Positions 30,538 through 40,008 of a stretch of DNA of 64,000 nt are shown piece after piece. The DNA lies in contig JADYUX010000003.1 of assembly GCA_021532125.1 (NCBI GenBank), positions 1-64,000 on the forward strand, read 5' to 3'. The stretch's first letter is position 1; every line of letters begins with the position of its first letter. The position numbers were made by a program, and so were the translations under genes. This stretch comes from Arcanobacterium haemolyticum (lineage in GTDB: Bacteria > Actinomycetota > Actinomycetes > Actinomycetales > Actinomycetaceae). The notes beneath the pieces were generated by a model. The model had not been told where the DNA came from. It did no database searches and saw nothing but the letters and a program-made list of their open reading frames with translations.

Positions 30538-31134
30538 TTACCTCCGATTCCCAAGAACCTGCAGACTCGCACGCAAAAGCGTGGGAACGTCACCGCCAGG
30601 ATTCGCTTCCTGCGCCTGGTCAAGTGCCGCTGCCGCATCGCGCTCTGGCCACCCCAAGCCGATGAGTGCCTCCACAACATCGCCCGCAACTGCACTACGT
30701 GGCGCCGCGTTTGTTGCCGACGACGAACCGCGCGCCGGCCCGAGCTTCGTCGCCAACTCCAAAATCAGACGCTGAGCACCTTTCTTCCCGATCCCTGGCA
30801 CACGTTGCAAGGCCGCCGTATCCTCATTCGCCACGGCCGCCCGCAAGGCGTCGGGTGTATGCACGGAAAGCACCGCGAGCGCAATACGTGGCCCAATCCC
30901 CGATACTCCTTGAAGAATATCGAACGTATCGCGTTCATCTGCATCCGCGAAGCCGAACAGCGTCAAAGAATCTTCACGGACGACAAGCGACGTGTGAAGA
31001 ACGGCCTCGCTTCCCTCACGTAACGATGAGAGCGTGGTCGGGGTTGCCTGAATCTGGAATCCAAGCCCACCAACATCAACGACAACGTTTCGGGCGCCGA
31101 GCGAAAGTACCTCGCCGCGGACAACAGAAATCAT
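30538..31134 (-). CDS. ruvA: Holliday junction helicase RuvA
   Basis: Protein of 198 aa that holds the four-way junction and loads RuvB. N-terminal OB fold (MISVVRGEV…), helix-hairpin-helix motifs LQGVSGIGPRIALAVLS and LQRVPGIGKKGAQRLILEL, and a C-terminal RuvB-binding domain. GAAAGG ribosome binding site. Confidence 0.96.
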   Translation of the reverse strand: MISVVRGEVLSLGARNVVVDVGGLGFQIQATPTTLSSLREGSEAVLHTSLVVREDSLTLFGFADADERDTFDILQGVSGIGPRIALAVLSVHTPDALRAAVANEDTAALQRVPGIGKKGAQRLILELATKLGPARGSSSATNAAPRSAVAGDVVEALIGLGWPERDAAAALDQAQEANPGGDVPTLLRASLQVLGNRR

Positions 31135-31179
31135 GGTGAGCCTTTCTCGAACATCTGTTTGAACAGTGTAGCCGATCCG

Positions 31180-31818
31180 TCACCGAGACGGCGGCTCCTT
31201 GGGCGCCACCGCACCGTGGCGACGCGACATCCGCTCGGCACTCGCCCACATTTTCTGGGCGGGAGTCAGGTCGCGACCCTCCGCGCGAGGAAGCGTGCCA
31301 GCACCTCCATGCTGCGCACGATCCGGCTCAGCGTGGAGAGAGGCCGCTCCCCCACGCCACGCCTGCGTAATCGCAATCGCGAGTGAATCAGCCGCGTCGG
31401 CAGGTCTCGGAAGCTCAGGGAGCCGAAGAATTCGCTGCACCATGATCTGCACTTGCTTCTTCTCCGCCCGGCCACTGCCTGTTACTGCAGCCTTCACCTC
31501 CGACGGCGTGTGCATACCAAGCGCCAAACTCCGGCGCGCCGCCGCGAGCATGACAACGCCAACGACCTGGGCAGTTCCGATCACAGATCGCACATTTGAC
31601 TGCGCGAACACCCGTTCCACCGCCACAACATCTGGGCGAAACTCATCCAAGACCTCATCGAGACCGTCGGCGATAAGGAGAAGGCGTTTATGTGGAGCGA
31701 GTTCGGCGGCCGAACGCACCACCCTCAAATCCACGAGAGAAACGCGCCGGCCGCCTTCAGTGTCGATTGTGCCGAGGCCGCACCGGGTCAAACCCGGATC
31801 AACCCCGAGAATCCTCAC
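31180..31818 (-). CDS. ruvC: Holliday junction resolvase RuvC
   Basis: Nuclease of 212 aa that cuts Holliday junctions. D6 lies in LGVDPGLTRCG, an acidic residue in VAVERVF near 66-70, and the C-terminal acidic residues in RPADAADSLAIA. The C-terminal ~40 residues form a polar extension beyond the usual ~175 aa. GTG start two nt after the yebC stop. Confidence 0.95.
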   Translation of the reverse strand: MRILGVDPGLTRCGLGTIDTEGGRRVSLVDLRVVRSAAELAPHKRLLLIADGLDEVLDEFRPDVVAVERVFAQSNVRSVIGTAQVVGVVMLAAARRSLALGMHTPSEVKAAVTGSGRAEKKQVQIMVQRILRLPELPRPADAADSLAIAITQAWRGGAASLHAEPDRAQHGGAGTLPRAEGRDLTPAQKMWASAERMSRRHGAVAPKEPPSR

Positions 31819-31820
31819 TC

Positions 31821-32579
31821 TTAGTCTTCTTCCTCGAGCTCAGCCATGACCTCGTCGGGGATATCAACGTTCGAGAAGACGTTTTGCACGTCATCACAAT
31901 CGTCAAGCGCGTCGATAACCTTGAGGACTTTCTGAGCCTTCTCCTTGTCAACTTCGACCTTCATTGACGGAACGAACTCAACTTCAGCGGAGTTGTACTC
32001 GATTCCAGCCTCTTGAAGTGCCGTACGCACAGCGACGACGTCGCTTGGCTCCGATTCAACAATGAACACGTCGCCTTCGTCGCGAACTTCCTCAGCACCC
32101 GCATCGAGAACGGCCATGAGGACGTCATCTTCGGTGAGCTCGCCCTTCGGGACCTCAACGACGCCGCGACGGTTGAACAAGTACGACACCGAGCCAGGAT
32201 CAGCAAGCTGCCCGCCGTTACGCGTGAGGGCTACACGCACTTCGGACGCCGCGCGGTTTCGGTTATCCGTGAGGCACTCGATGAGCACGGCAACACCGCC
32301 CGAGGCGTAGCCTTCATACATGATCGATTCGTAGTTGACAGCGTCGTTTCCTTCGCCGGAACCACGCTTGACGGCGCGGTCGATGTTGTCAGCCGGCACC
32401 GAGTTACGCTTAGCCTTCTGAATGGCATCGAACAAGGTGGGGTTACCAGCAGGATCGCCACCGCCCGTGCGCGCAGAAACCTCAATGTTCTTGATCAGGC
32501 GCGCGAAAAGCTTGCCGCGCTTGGCGTCAATGGCCGCCTTCTTATGCTTTGTGGTGGCCCACTTAGAGTGTCCTGACAC
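31821..32579 (-). CDS. YebC/PmpR-family transcriptional/translational regulator
   Basis: Protein of 252 aa starting [20 protein letters not shown], the family signature. GTG start behind GAGGAG. Members bind DNA or, as more recently shown for some, assist ribosomes at difficult motifs. First gene of the run leading into ruvCAB. Confidence 0.95.
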   Translation of the reverse strand: MSGHSKWATTKHKKAAIDAKRGKLFARLIKNIEVSARTGGGDPAGNPTLFDAIQKAKRNSVPADNIDRAVKRGSGEGNDAVNYESIMYEGYASGGVAVLIECLTDNRNRAASEVRVALTRNGGQLADPGSVSYLFNRRGVVEVPKGELTEDDVLMAVLDAGAEEVRDEGDVFIVESEPSDVVAVRTALQEAGIEYNSAEVEFVPSMKVEVDKEKAQKVLKVIDALDDCDDVQNVFSNVDIPDEVMAELEEED

Positions 32580-32802
32580 AGATTTCTCCTCGGGTTTGAG
32601 CTTTTTACCGCACCCATTCTACGCGCTCGGAGCAACAATCCCCGTTCTTCGTGGTTGAAGTCTCGCGTTACGGCACGACGAAGCCTGTTTACGCTCGGTC
32701 ACGTCGGCCGGCATGCTGCGCTATCCGGGGTCAGAACACCACGAGGGTTATCGACACGGCAACGCACTCAGACACCACCGCCTCGCGGAAACTCACCTCA
32801 AC

Positions 32803-32831
32803 TTGATAACGATTCTCATTCTCGTTATTGT
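32803..32831 (+). promoter_or_regulatory. aztD promoter with Fur/Zur-type operator
   Basis: TTGATA (32803-32808), a 17-nt spacer and TATTGT (32826-32831) form a good promoter. The ATG follows after 7 nt, so the message would be leaderless. Overlapping the -35, TGATAACGATTCTCA (32804-32818) matches the Fur-family 7-1-7 box TGATAATNATTATCA at 12 of 14 defined positions. An additional inverted repeat ATAACGA/TCGTTAT spans 32806-32828. Zinc repression by Zur is inferred from the downstream gene. Confidence 0.65.
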
Positions 32832-32838
32832 TGCTCCC

Positions 32839-34182
32839 ATGATTCAACAACGACGTTTCTTAACCGCCATCGTCTCAACGACCCTCGCGTTCTGCGCCCT
32901 GACAGCGTGCTCATCCAGCACCGACACATCAGCAGGCGCCACCTCGCGCCCTCATTCTCACAGTCATGAACACGGTCACGGCCACGGGCATTCGCACGAC
33001 CACGCCGACATGGAAGGCGCGGAAGAAGTCGATCAGCTCTCCCCACGCCTCGTCGTCACCTACGATGGCGGCATTAAAGTGCTCGACGCTCAGTCGGGCA
33101 AGGAGATAACCACCATCCCCACGTCTCAATTCACGCGCCTCAATACCGCTATCGATGGGCGGCACATCATGCTGTCGCAGGGCGACGAATTCCGCATGCT
33201 TGATAGCGGCCTTCTCGCCCAGTGGCACGAGGACCACTACCACTACTTCCAAGCCGACCCTCGTCTGACGGATACTCACGTTCCGGCTCCGAAGGCCGGT
33301 CACGTCGTCAATCACTCCGGCGCGACTGTCCTTTTCTCAGACGGAACAGCAAAAGCTCAGGTATTTGGTAGCCGAGCCTTCCATGACTCGCAGTTGTCCT
33401 CACAAGAAGCGATCACCTACGCAGGCACCGACCCGCATCATGGCGTCGCCGTGCTTCTCGCGAACGGCAACCTTCTCGTCACCCACGGAACGACAGAAGA
33501 ACGCCATACGCTGCGTGAGGTAACTCCCGGAGGCGAGATCGTCCAGGAATTCACGGACTGCCCAGGCGTGCACGGCGAGGCTGCTGCTCCGTTAATCAAT
33601 GGACGCGACGTCGTAGCATTTGGTTGCACCAACGGCCCGGTTGTCTATCGTGACGGCAGTTTCCACAAGGTGAATGTCGACGAGGAATACCAGCGCTCCG
33701 GCAATATGTTCAGTTCTCCTGCCTCGCCAGTTGTTCTCGCCGATTACAAGACGATGAAGCCGGTGAAGGGCGGACCCATCGAGCGTCCAACCCTCGTCGG
33801 CCTGCTCGATACACGCACGAATGAACTCACGAAGGTTGACCTGGAATCTCCGTACTGGTTCCGCTCTTTTGCGCGCGGTGAGAACGGCGAATCACTTGTC
33901 CTCACCTACGATGGCAAGCTCCACATTCTCGACTCGTCCACCGGAAAGCATCTCCACACGCTCGATGTCACAGCACCGTGGCAGGAGAAGGAAGATTGGC
34001 AGCAGCCTGGCCCAAACGTCAAGACTTCGGGTGATTACGCATGGATTTCGGAGCCTGCCGCGCGAAAGATTCATGTCGTCAAGATTTCGAGTGGAGAGCT
34101 CGTCAAATCTTTTGATCTTGACGTAGAAGTTAATGAAATGGCAGTTGCCACCGGCAAAGCGGAGGATACCTCCGCCAAATAA
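32839..34182 (+). CDS. AztD-like zinc-binding lipoprotein
   Basis: Protein of 447 aa. A lipoprotein signal peptide ends in lipobox LTAC (C24). A histidine cluster at 39-55 (alternating H-S and H-G) is a likely metal site. The rest consists of repeated beta-strand units of beta-propeller type, for example DGGIKVLDAQSGKEI and DGKLHILDSSTGKHLHTLD, as in the zinc metallochaperone AztD. It would bind zinc outside the cell and hand it to an importer; no aztABC genes are in this window. The start at 32839 is chosen for the signal peptide and because a -10 box lies 7 nt upstream. Confidence 0.68.
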   Translation: MIQQRRFLTAIVSTTLAFCALTACSSSTDTSAGATSRPHSHSHEHGHGHGHSHDHADMEGAEEVDQLSPRLVVTYDGGIKVLDAQSGKEITTIPTSQFTRLNTAIDGRHIMLSQGDEFRMLDSGLLAQWHEDHYHYFQADPRLTDTHVPAPKAGHVVNHSGATVLFSDGTAKAQVFGSRAFHDSQLSSQEAITYAGTDPHHGVAVLLANGNLLVTHGTTEERHTLREVTPGGEIVQEFTDCPGVHGEAAAPLINGRDVVAFGCTNGPVVYRDGSFHKVNVDEEYQRSGNMFSSPASPVVLADYKTMKPVKGGPIERPTLVGLLDTRTNELTKVDLESPYWFRSFARGENGESLVLTYDGKLHILDSSTGKHLHTLDVTAPWQEKEDWQQPGPNVKTSGDYAWISEPAARKIHVVKISSGELVKSFDLDVEVNEMAVATGKAEDTSAK

Positions 34183-34218
34183 AGGCCGGGTAAAAGCTCG
34201 GCCACACACATGAATGTC

Positions 34219-34260
34219 GATGAGGCGTTGGGTCCGATCTTGAGGGCCCAACGTCTCATC
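34219..34260. terminator. Bidirectional terminator
   Basis: 14-nt arms GATGAGGCGTTGGG / CCCAACGTCTCATC pair with one mismatch over a 14-nt loop. It lies between the converging aztD-like and Nudix genes. Confidence 0.7.
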
Positions 34261-34263
34261 TAT

Positions 34264-34821
34264 CTAGTTTTCCCAGATTTCCTCGAGCTGTCCGTCCCAC
34301 CCGTCGCGCCAGGAGCGGGCCCGGCCTGCAAATTCGGCGGGGTAGAAAGCTGTTCCCTGTGCTTCTTCTGCCGGGATCTCCTCGGGCTGCCACCACCGGT
34401 ATTCGTCGAGAACTTCTTGCTCAAGGTCGGTGAGTTCACGATGCTCTCCCACACGCGCAGCCTCGTCGTTGTCGAGGAAAAGGAGGAAGAAATACTCGTG
34501 TTGGCGCCGTGTCTCTGAGGCGAAATAGAACGTTGCGTGGCGGTCGAGGACCGGGCCGACGAGTCGGTCGGGCGACACGACGAGTCCCGTTTCTTCGTAC
34601 AGTTCACGACAGGCGCCTTGGCGTGGGGTTTCGTCGCCACCGTAGCCTCCACCTACGGTAAACCACCAGGCGTGGTCGGTGTCGTCGATATCGTGGCCGT
34701 AGATGAGGTACGTGGCCCCGTCGGGTCGAAAGATGACAATGCGGGCTGCCTCCCGTGAGAGTATTCCATCTGCGTCGGGTGTCCATTCGGATTCGACGTC
34801 TGCCCTAGTTTCTTTGTCCAT
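34264..34821 (-). CDS. Nudix hydrolase
   Basis: Protein of 185 aa. A complete Nudix box (GGYGGDE then RELYEETGL) lies at about 57-80. It hydrolyses a nucleoside diphosphate linked to another group; the substrate is not predictable. The ribosome binding site GGAG/GAGGT supports the start. Encoded as a single gene after the bidirectional hairpin. Confidence 0.88.
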   Translation of the reverse strand: MDKETRADVESEWTPDADGILSREAARIVIFRPDGATYLIYGHDIDDTDHAWWFTVGGGYGGDETPRQGACRELYEETGLVVSPDRLVGPVLDRHATFYFASETRRQHEYFFLLFLDNDEAARVGEHRELTDLEQEVLDEYRWWQPEEIPAEEAQGTAFYPAEFAGRARSWRDGWDGQLEEIWEN

Positions 34822-34968
34822 ACCTCACTCCTGCTTTGATTCCGCTTTCTTGCCGTGGGTTCATGCGCTGACGTTCCTGCATCATGTGACTCCATCGGGC
34901 ATGTCGCGGCGATACCCAGGCCCGTATTTCCCCATGCCGCCCCGCGCTATGCGCGTGCGGAGGGCATA

Positions 34969-36267
34969 TTACGCTGGGCGTTGCCCCGTGAAAACTTCGC
35001 GTAAATAGACAAGTAGTTGAAGCCGGTTTGCTTCACTTCGCCGATTCTTCTCGCTGTTGACGGTGCCGTCACGTAAGGCGTGTGAACGGGAATACCCGAG
35101 CTGGACAAGTTCATCTTGGAATCGTTTCATCGCTCGCTTACCCGTATCAGCGTTCCCTCCGATACGCGCAAGGTTGTTTCCGGCCCATGTTTGGGCAGTT
35201 TGCCGGTTGTGCATCGTCTGGATCATGGCGTACTCGTTCCGTGTGAGCCACCCGGCTTCGAGGTAGTCGTACAGCCCGCCGAGCACGTCCCGGCGTTCAC
35301 GTGCCCTCAGGTATCGAATCACCGCGAGCGCCGCGATATAGATAGGGATTTGGTACATGAACCGGGCGGTGGAGGACATTCCTTGCACTGCTGAGTAGTT
35401 GTGGAGTGCGTGGAGAAGGGACGCAAGCGCGTATCCGGCGACGACGAGAGGGAGCGCCGCGGCTTTCGTCCGCTTCTCCAAAGCGAATCCAAGGAACATT
35501 CCCGTCATAGCTGTGGCGAGTGGATGAACAAAAGGATTCTCGATGGCTCGCGCTTGGAAAACGGCAGCAATCTCGTCGAAATACATGCTGAAGTACAAGA
35601 TGTTCTCGGTGAATGCGAATCCAACTCCGATGAGCATTCCGTAGACGATGCCGTCAATAGGACCATTAAAGAATTTCCGGAATAGCGCGATGATAATGAG
35701 GAGGCCAGCACCTTTTGTCGCCTCTTCGATAAGTGGCGCGCCGATTACGGTTTCAATCGCCATTTGTTCGTAAGCGTCACCGTAAGCGAGCGCCGATAGT
35801 GTCGAGGAGACAAAGTTATTTCCGAACAGCGCCGTGAGCGCCGCTACTCCCGCTCCCCAGGCAAATGCGAGGAAGTACATCGCTCCTGGTTCGGGCTCCC
35901 ATTGGTCGATCCAACGGATCAGCTCGACGATCGCGATTACTGGCAAGAAAGCGAGAAAGGCAGCCATGAGAGCTACCTGCGGGCCCGACACGGAGATATA
36001 CGGGAGCATGTAGATGAAGGCGGCCATTGCGATAAGGGCCACAACGATAAACGCCCAGTATGTAGCGATATTCTGAATACTCGCTTCACGCCATACGGGA
36101 GCTTTATAGGAAATACGGGCAGGCGCTACGCGGCCGCCGGCTCCTTCGTATCCGCCCGATAATGCAGCTTGATTGCCGTGGAGATCACCCATATACGGCG
36201 AAGAACCTGAGTCGTGCATCGTTCTGGCGTGATCACCTAGTGCACCGTGGGTGTAGTCCTCATTCAT
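34969..36267 (-). CDS. PrsW-family intramembrane metalloprotease
   Basis: Integral membrane protein of 432 aa with an N-terminal polar region of ~60 residues and about eight helices. PrsW signatures are present: EEATKGAGLL, GFAFTENILYF and HPLATAMTGM, which supply the Glu and His thought to bind zinc. The C-terminal ~100 residues are soluble. PrsW of Bacillus cleaves an anti-sigma factor; no anti-sigma gene is adjacent here. The start at 36267 (MNEDYTHG) follows AAAAGGA and is preferred over 36324. Confidence 0.8.
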   Translation of the reverse strand: MNEDYTHGALGDHARTMHDSGSSPYMGDLHGNQAALSGGYEGAGGRVAPARISYKAPVWREASIQNIATYWAFIVVALIAMAAFIYMLPYISVSGPQVALMAAFLAFLPVIAIVELIRWIDQWEPEPGAMYFLAFAWGAGVAALTALFGNNFVSSTLSALAYGDAYEQMAIETVIGAPLIEEATKGAGLLIIIALFRKFFNGPIDGIVYGMLIGVGFAFTENILYFSMYFDEIAAVFQARAIENPFVHPLATAMTGMFLGFALEKRTKAAALPLVVAGYALASLLHALHNYSAVQGMSSTARFMYQIPIYIAALAVIRYLRARERRDVLGGLYDYLEAGWLTRNEYAMIQTMHNRQTAQTWAGNNLARIGGNADTGKRAMKRFQDELVQLGYSRSHALRDGTVNSEKNRRSEANRLQLLVYLREVFTGQRPA

Positions 36268-36394
36268 GGCCGTATCCTTTTCGCTCCTGCAAGGTTGGGT
36301 CGGGAACCCAGGAAGTATTATCACAACGCGGGCAAGGTGTGCGCGAGAAACGTTGCAAAATGCTCGTCGTTTCTCGCGGGAAGGTGCAGCGTCG

Positions 36395-36964
36395 TTATTC
36401 GTCGTCGATATCGACGGTCATAGGTATCGGGGCTCGACCAGCAATGCGGAACATGCTGATGAACCAGCCCCGGCGGACCTGTTGAATGCGTGCAACATGG
36501 GAATTGTGGAATGAACGTGTCATGCGAACATCGAGCCGGGCGCGTGTGAGTTTGTCAAAGCAATCGCGAGCCCGATCGGGAATCTCGTCGTCGGACAGTT
36601 CGTCCACGGTAAGACGCAAGGTGCGGGAGAGATCCGATTCTAAGGAGCGGCGGTCGGCCTCGCCTCCATGGTGGGAGAACTGGTCGAGTTGGTCGAGTCC
36701 GTCGTCGATGATCGGGAACATCGACGAGCGTTGGCAGGCTTCGGCTGCGTCGATGAGGAGGATGGCACTCGCGAGGTCGAGCACTTGTGTGTCGGCAAAT
36801 TCGCGTGCGTATCTCGCTCTAGCCGTCAGGGCATGTTCGAGCGCGAAACGGGACTTGACGACGGTGCGATTGAGACGATCTATCCGGCGAGCAAGCAATG
36901 TGGAAGCCACACCGATGAGGAAAATTATCGCGATGACAAGAGCGGCGATGATGGGGAGTTTCAT
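36395..36964 (-). CDS. Single-pass membrane protein, LemA-like
   Basis: Protein of 189 aa with one N-terminal helix (about 4-25) and a helical, charged remainder beginning RRIDRLNRTVVKSRFALEHAL. The layout resembles LemA-type proteins, but the motifs are weak. It overlaps pimA by 4 nt, so it is co-translated with PIM synthesis. The equivalent position in Mycobacterium carries a membrane protein of unclear role. Function unknown. Confidence 0.55.
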   Translation of the reverse strand: MKLPIIAALVIAIIFLIGVASTLLARRIDRLNRTVVKSRFALEHALTARARYAREFADTQVLDLASAILLIDAAEACQRSSMFPIIDDGLDQLDQFSHHGGEADRRSLESDLSRTLRLTVDELSDDEIPDRARDCFDKLTRARLDVRMTRSFHNSHVARIQQVRRGWFISMFRIAGRAPIPMTVDIDDE

Positions 36965-38088
36965 TCGTCGCCCTCCATGCTGTAGGCGCGGATTGCGTTT
37001 TCGTAGACTGCAAAAACTTGTGATGCCACGGTAGACCAGTCGTAGCGGTGCGCCTCAACGTGAGCTCGTGCAACTGTTTCCGCTCGGCCTTCCGGATCAG
37101 CCATTACTCGCTGCACTGTATCGGCTAGGCCCTGTGCGTCTTCGTTGGGAAAGTGCGCACCGAATGAACCCGATCCGAGCACTGCGCGGAATGCTGGGAT
37201 ATCGGAGGCGACGACGAAGCTACCTGCACTCATGGCTTCGACGAGGATGATTCCGAATGATTCACCGCCCGTGTTGGGGGCGAGGTACACGTCCACCGAT
37301 GAGAGGAGCGCCGCTTTGTCGTCGTCGCTCACTCCCCCGAGGAATGTCACTGCTTCAGCATGCTCTCCAAACATTGCTTTCGCTTGGTCGATATCGCCGC
37401 GGCCAGCAACGTACAGGTGCACTCCGGGCACACGTTCGCGGATACGTGGAAATGCTTGTGCGACGATGGGCAAGCCTTTGCGTGGCTCGTCGAGGCGGCC
37501 CAAGAACCCGAGCGTTGGGCGTTCCGGGGTTCCTGTGAAGCGAGGATCGCGTGGGGCGTGTTCGAAGACACCTGTGTAGACGCCGTTGGGGATGACGAAT
37601 GCGTCTCCTCCCAGGTATTGAACTGCTGTGCGGCGTGCCTCTTGGGATACTGCGATGCGCGACTGGATCTTTTCAAGCACTCGGCGGAGGAATGGCGCCG
37701 CGATTTCGAAGGCGCGCGATTTATCGAGTGCCGTGTGGAAGGTGGAAACGACGGGACATTCAGCGCTGATGAGCGCGAGCATCGACAGCGACGGGATAAA
37801 TGGCTCATGCACGTGAAGCACGTCGAAGTTGCCTTCGCGTAGCCACGTGCGAACTTGTCGATTGACCAGCGGACCGAACGACAGCCGTGCTACTGATCCG
37901 TTGTAAGGGATTGCAACTGCTGAGCCGGTTGGCGTGACAAAAGGCGGAAGGTCCTCGGTGTTTTCGGCCGGAGCTATGACCTGGACGTCGTGTCCGCGAG
38001 AAATGAGTTTTTCAGCTAAGTCGCGGATGTGGAATTGGACGCCGCCGGGAACATCCCACGAGTATGGGCATGCAATACCGATACGCAT
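36961..38088 (-). CDS. pimA: Phosphatidylinositol mannosyltransferase PimA
   Basis: GT4 glycosyltransferase of 375 aa that moves mannose from GDP-mannose to phosphatidylinositol on the inner membrane face. N-terminal YSWDVPGGVQFHIRDLAE, FHTALDKSRAF, GRLDEPRKGL and the sugar-nucleotide site GGESFGIILVEAM are all PimA-like. Its ATG overlaps the acyltransferase stop (TAATG). Confidence 0.92.
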   Translation of the reverse strand: MRIGIACPYSWDVPGGVQFHIRDLAEKLISRGHDVQVIAPAENTEDLPPFVTPTGSAVAIPYNGSVARLSFGPLVNRQVRTWLREGNFDVLHVHEPFIPSLSMLALISAECPVVSTFHTALDKSRAFEIAAPFLRRVLEKIQSRIAVSQEARRTAVQYLGGDAFVIPNGVYTGVFEHAPRDPRFTGTPERPTLGFLGRLDEPRKGLPIVAQAFPRIRERVPGVHLYVAGRGDIDQAKAMFGEHAEAVTFLGGVSDDDKAALLSSVDVYLAPNTGGESFGIILVEAMSAGSFVVASDIPAFRAVLGSGSFGAHFPNEDAQGLADTVQRVMADPEGRAETVARAHVEAHRYDWSTVASQVFAVYENAIRAYSMEGDE

Positions 38089-39236
38089 TACATTCCTCCT
38101 TCGCGGACGTGGGGTGGGCCAGTGAGAGGGTCTCCACTGTGGTCAGATCCCGTACGAGTTTCGGGCGTGGGGGTTGAATCGTTTGACGGCTGCGGCGCGT
38201 CAGTCGCCGCAGCTTCCTCGCGGTGGGCGAGCGCCCGGGCTACCTTATCTGCCTCGTGTTCTTTCGCGGCAGCCTGTGCTGCGCGTTCGCGCGTGCGGGC
38301 TAGGCGCTCCGGATCGAGATCAGCGACGAATACCTTCTGAAGCATGTGCCAGTCGACGACATGTGCGCGCAGATATGGTTCGATTGCACTCACCCACTCT
38401 TGGGTGATCCGGTGGACATCCTTCACACGCTCAGCGTGGGGCGAGGACGGATTCGTAGTGGGAGTGATTCCCGGCAGAATATCGAGGTGGATACCCCACC
38501 GTGAGCCGGCCTTCTTTCGCCGTGACCCGCTGAGCTTTTCGTATGAGATGAAGACTGGGAAGAGAGTCGCGCCTGTGCGTTGGGCCAGGAGCGCGGGGCC
38601 GGGGGCCACCATTGCGGGTAGCCCTGCCAGCGTGACTTCGAGGCCGGAGGCAGCGAGGTCGCGGTCGGCGAGGACAGGTGTAAAGACGGGAGCCTTCGCC
38701 ATTGCTTCTTGAAGTTTCGCGAGCGAACCACTGCCGCGGGCAGCGGGATAGATCGTCATCCCGAGGGCTTCGCGGAATCCAACGAAGAACTGGTAGAGCT
38801 CTTCTGGTTCGAGTTTTTCGGCCAGGGTGTGTACCGGTGCGAGTTCGTAGTGAGCCCATGCGCCCGCAAAATCCCAGTTACCTGAATGTGTGAGTGCACC
38901 TGTGACGGCCCGACCAGCGGCAAGCTCTGCCCGGATACTTTCGAGACCTGTTGCGCTCACTCTGGCGAGGATCTGTTCTTTCGTCAGTGACGGCAACCGG
39001 AACGCCTCGTAGTAGTAGCGCATGTAGGAACGCATTGCTGCGTTGGCCAGCCAGAATGCCTCGGCCTTTCCCATACCAGGGCGTAGGCGCGCCTGGTTCT
39101 TGAGAAGCTGTTTCGTTCGTTTTGTGGGCAGGGCACCGGCAACCGTACCGACGAGGTTGAACATACCTCTCCCGCAGGATTCCGGTAGAAAATCGACGAG
39201 TTTTTGCGCCCTGGCGAAAAGCTTAACCTGATCCAT
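38088..39236 (-). CDS. Phosphatidylinositol mannoside acyltransferase
   Basis: HtrB/LpxL-family acyltransferase of 382 aa that acylates PIM after the PimA step. The catalytic Hx4D is in THSGNWD near 107-113. The last ~60 residues are a polar Ala/Glu/Pro/Thr tail not needed for the fold. The start at 39236 lies within TAATG shared with the pgsA stop; the longer reading to 39560 is antisense-like Arg/Cys-rich filler inside pgsA. Confidence 0.9.
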   Translation of the reverse strand: MDQVKLFARAQKLVDFLPESCGRGMFNLVGTVAGALPTKRTKQLLKNQARLRPGMGKAEAFWLANAAMRSYMRYYYEAFRLPSLTKEQILARVSATGLESIRAELAAGRAVTGALTHSGNWDFAGAWAHYELAPVHTLAEKLEPEELYQFFVGFREALGMTIYPAARGSGSLAKLQEAMAKAPVFTPVLADRDLAASGLEVTLAGLPAMVAPGPALLAQRTGATLFPVFISYEKLSGSRRKKAGSRWGIHLDILPGITPTTNPSSPHAERVKDVHRITQEWVSAIEPYLRAHVVDWHMLQKVFVADLDPERLARTRERAAQAAAKEHEADKVARALAHREEAAATDAPQPSNDSTPTPETRTGSDHSGDPLTGPPHVREGGM

Positions 39237-39871
39237 TACTTCCCCTCGTCGAACGTGCGGCCTTTCGCCTGCTTCTTGACGTATGCCATTCGCTGGATGA
39301 CCGTGGCGAAGGCAGTGAGGAAAAGAATCCACATGGCAACGGCCATGATCCAATCGCCGAGCTCCATGCCAACGAGGAGAGTGCCGACGAGGACGACGAC
39401 AAGGCGATCGGCTCGCTCGGCAAGCCCCACGCTTGCACTCATGCCGAGGCCTTCGGCACGTGCGCGCGCATACGGCACAACCGACCCAAAGACGAGGGCT
39501 CCGAGGCCACCAATGAGAATCCACACGCCGTACTTCGGATCGGCAAAGCGATACGCCCACACGAGGAGGCCGCAGAAGATTGCCGCATCGGAGATCCGAT
39601 CAAGAGTGGAATCAAGGAAGGCACCCCACGGGGATGATGTGCCGGTCAAGCGTGCAATCTGGCCGTCAAGGTTATCGAAGATGACGAGAACAGCAATCGT
39701 GAGCGCCCCCGCCGTCAGATGATCAAGAGGAAGAAGCGTGAGAGAAGCAATGACTCCCGCAATCGTGCCCGTAATTGTGATCGTATCGGCAGAAATATGT
39801 GCTTTGACGCATGCTTTCGCAATAGGGCCAAAGAGTACCTGTGCGAGTGGACGACCTGAACGGCTCAGCAT
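39236..39871 (-). CDS. pgsA: Phosphatidylinositol phosphate synthase
   Basis: CDP-alcohol phosphatidyltransferase of 211 aa with about six helices. The signature DGx2ARx8Gx3Dx3D is complete within DNLDGQIARLTG…GAFLDSTLDRISD, near residues 66-92. It makes phosphatidylinositol phosphate from CDP-diacylglycerol and inositol phosphate, the base of PIMs. GAGGAAAG upstream supports the start at 39871. Confidence 0.92.
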   Translation of the reverse strand: MLSRSGRPLAQVLFGPIAKACVKAHISADTITITGTIAGVIASLTLLPLDHLTAGALTIAVLVIFDNLDGQIARLTGTSSPWGAFLDSTLDRISDAAIFCGLLVWAYRFADPKYGVWILIGGLGALVFGSVVPYARARAEGLGMSASVGLAERADRLVVVLVGTLLVGMELGDWIMAVAMWILFLTAFATVIQRMAYVKKQAKGRTFDEGK

Positions 39872-40008
39872 GATTCTCACTTTCCTCGGATTATCGGCTT
39901 CCAGTCTAACTGCGGCTTTACTCAGCGTGGGTGAGGGTCCCAACCGGACGGCACAGCCATCGTGTGCTCATCATCCGCACCCCAATCTCGGGCTTCGTTA
40001 GTTCCGCC

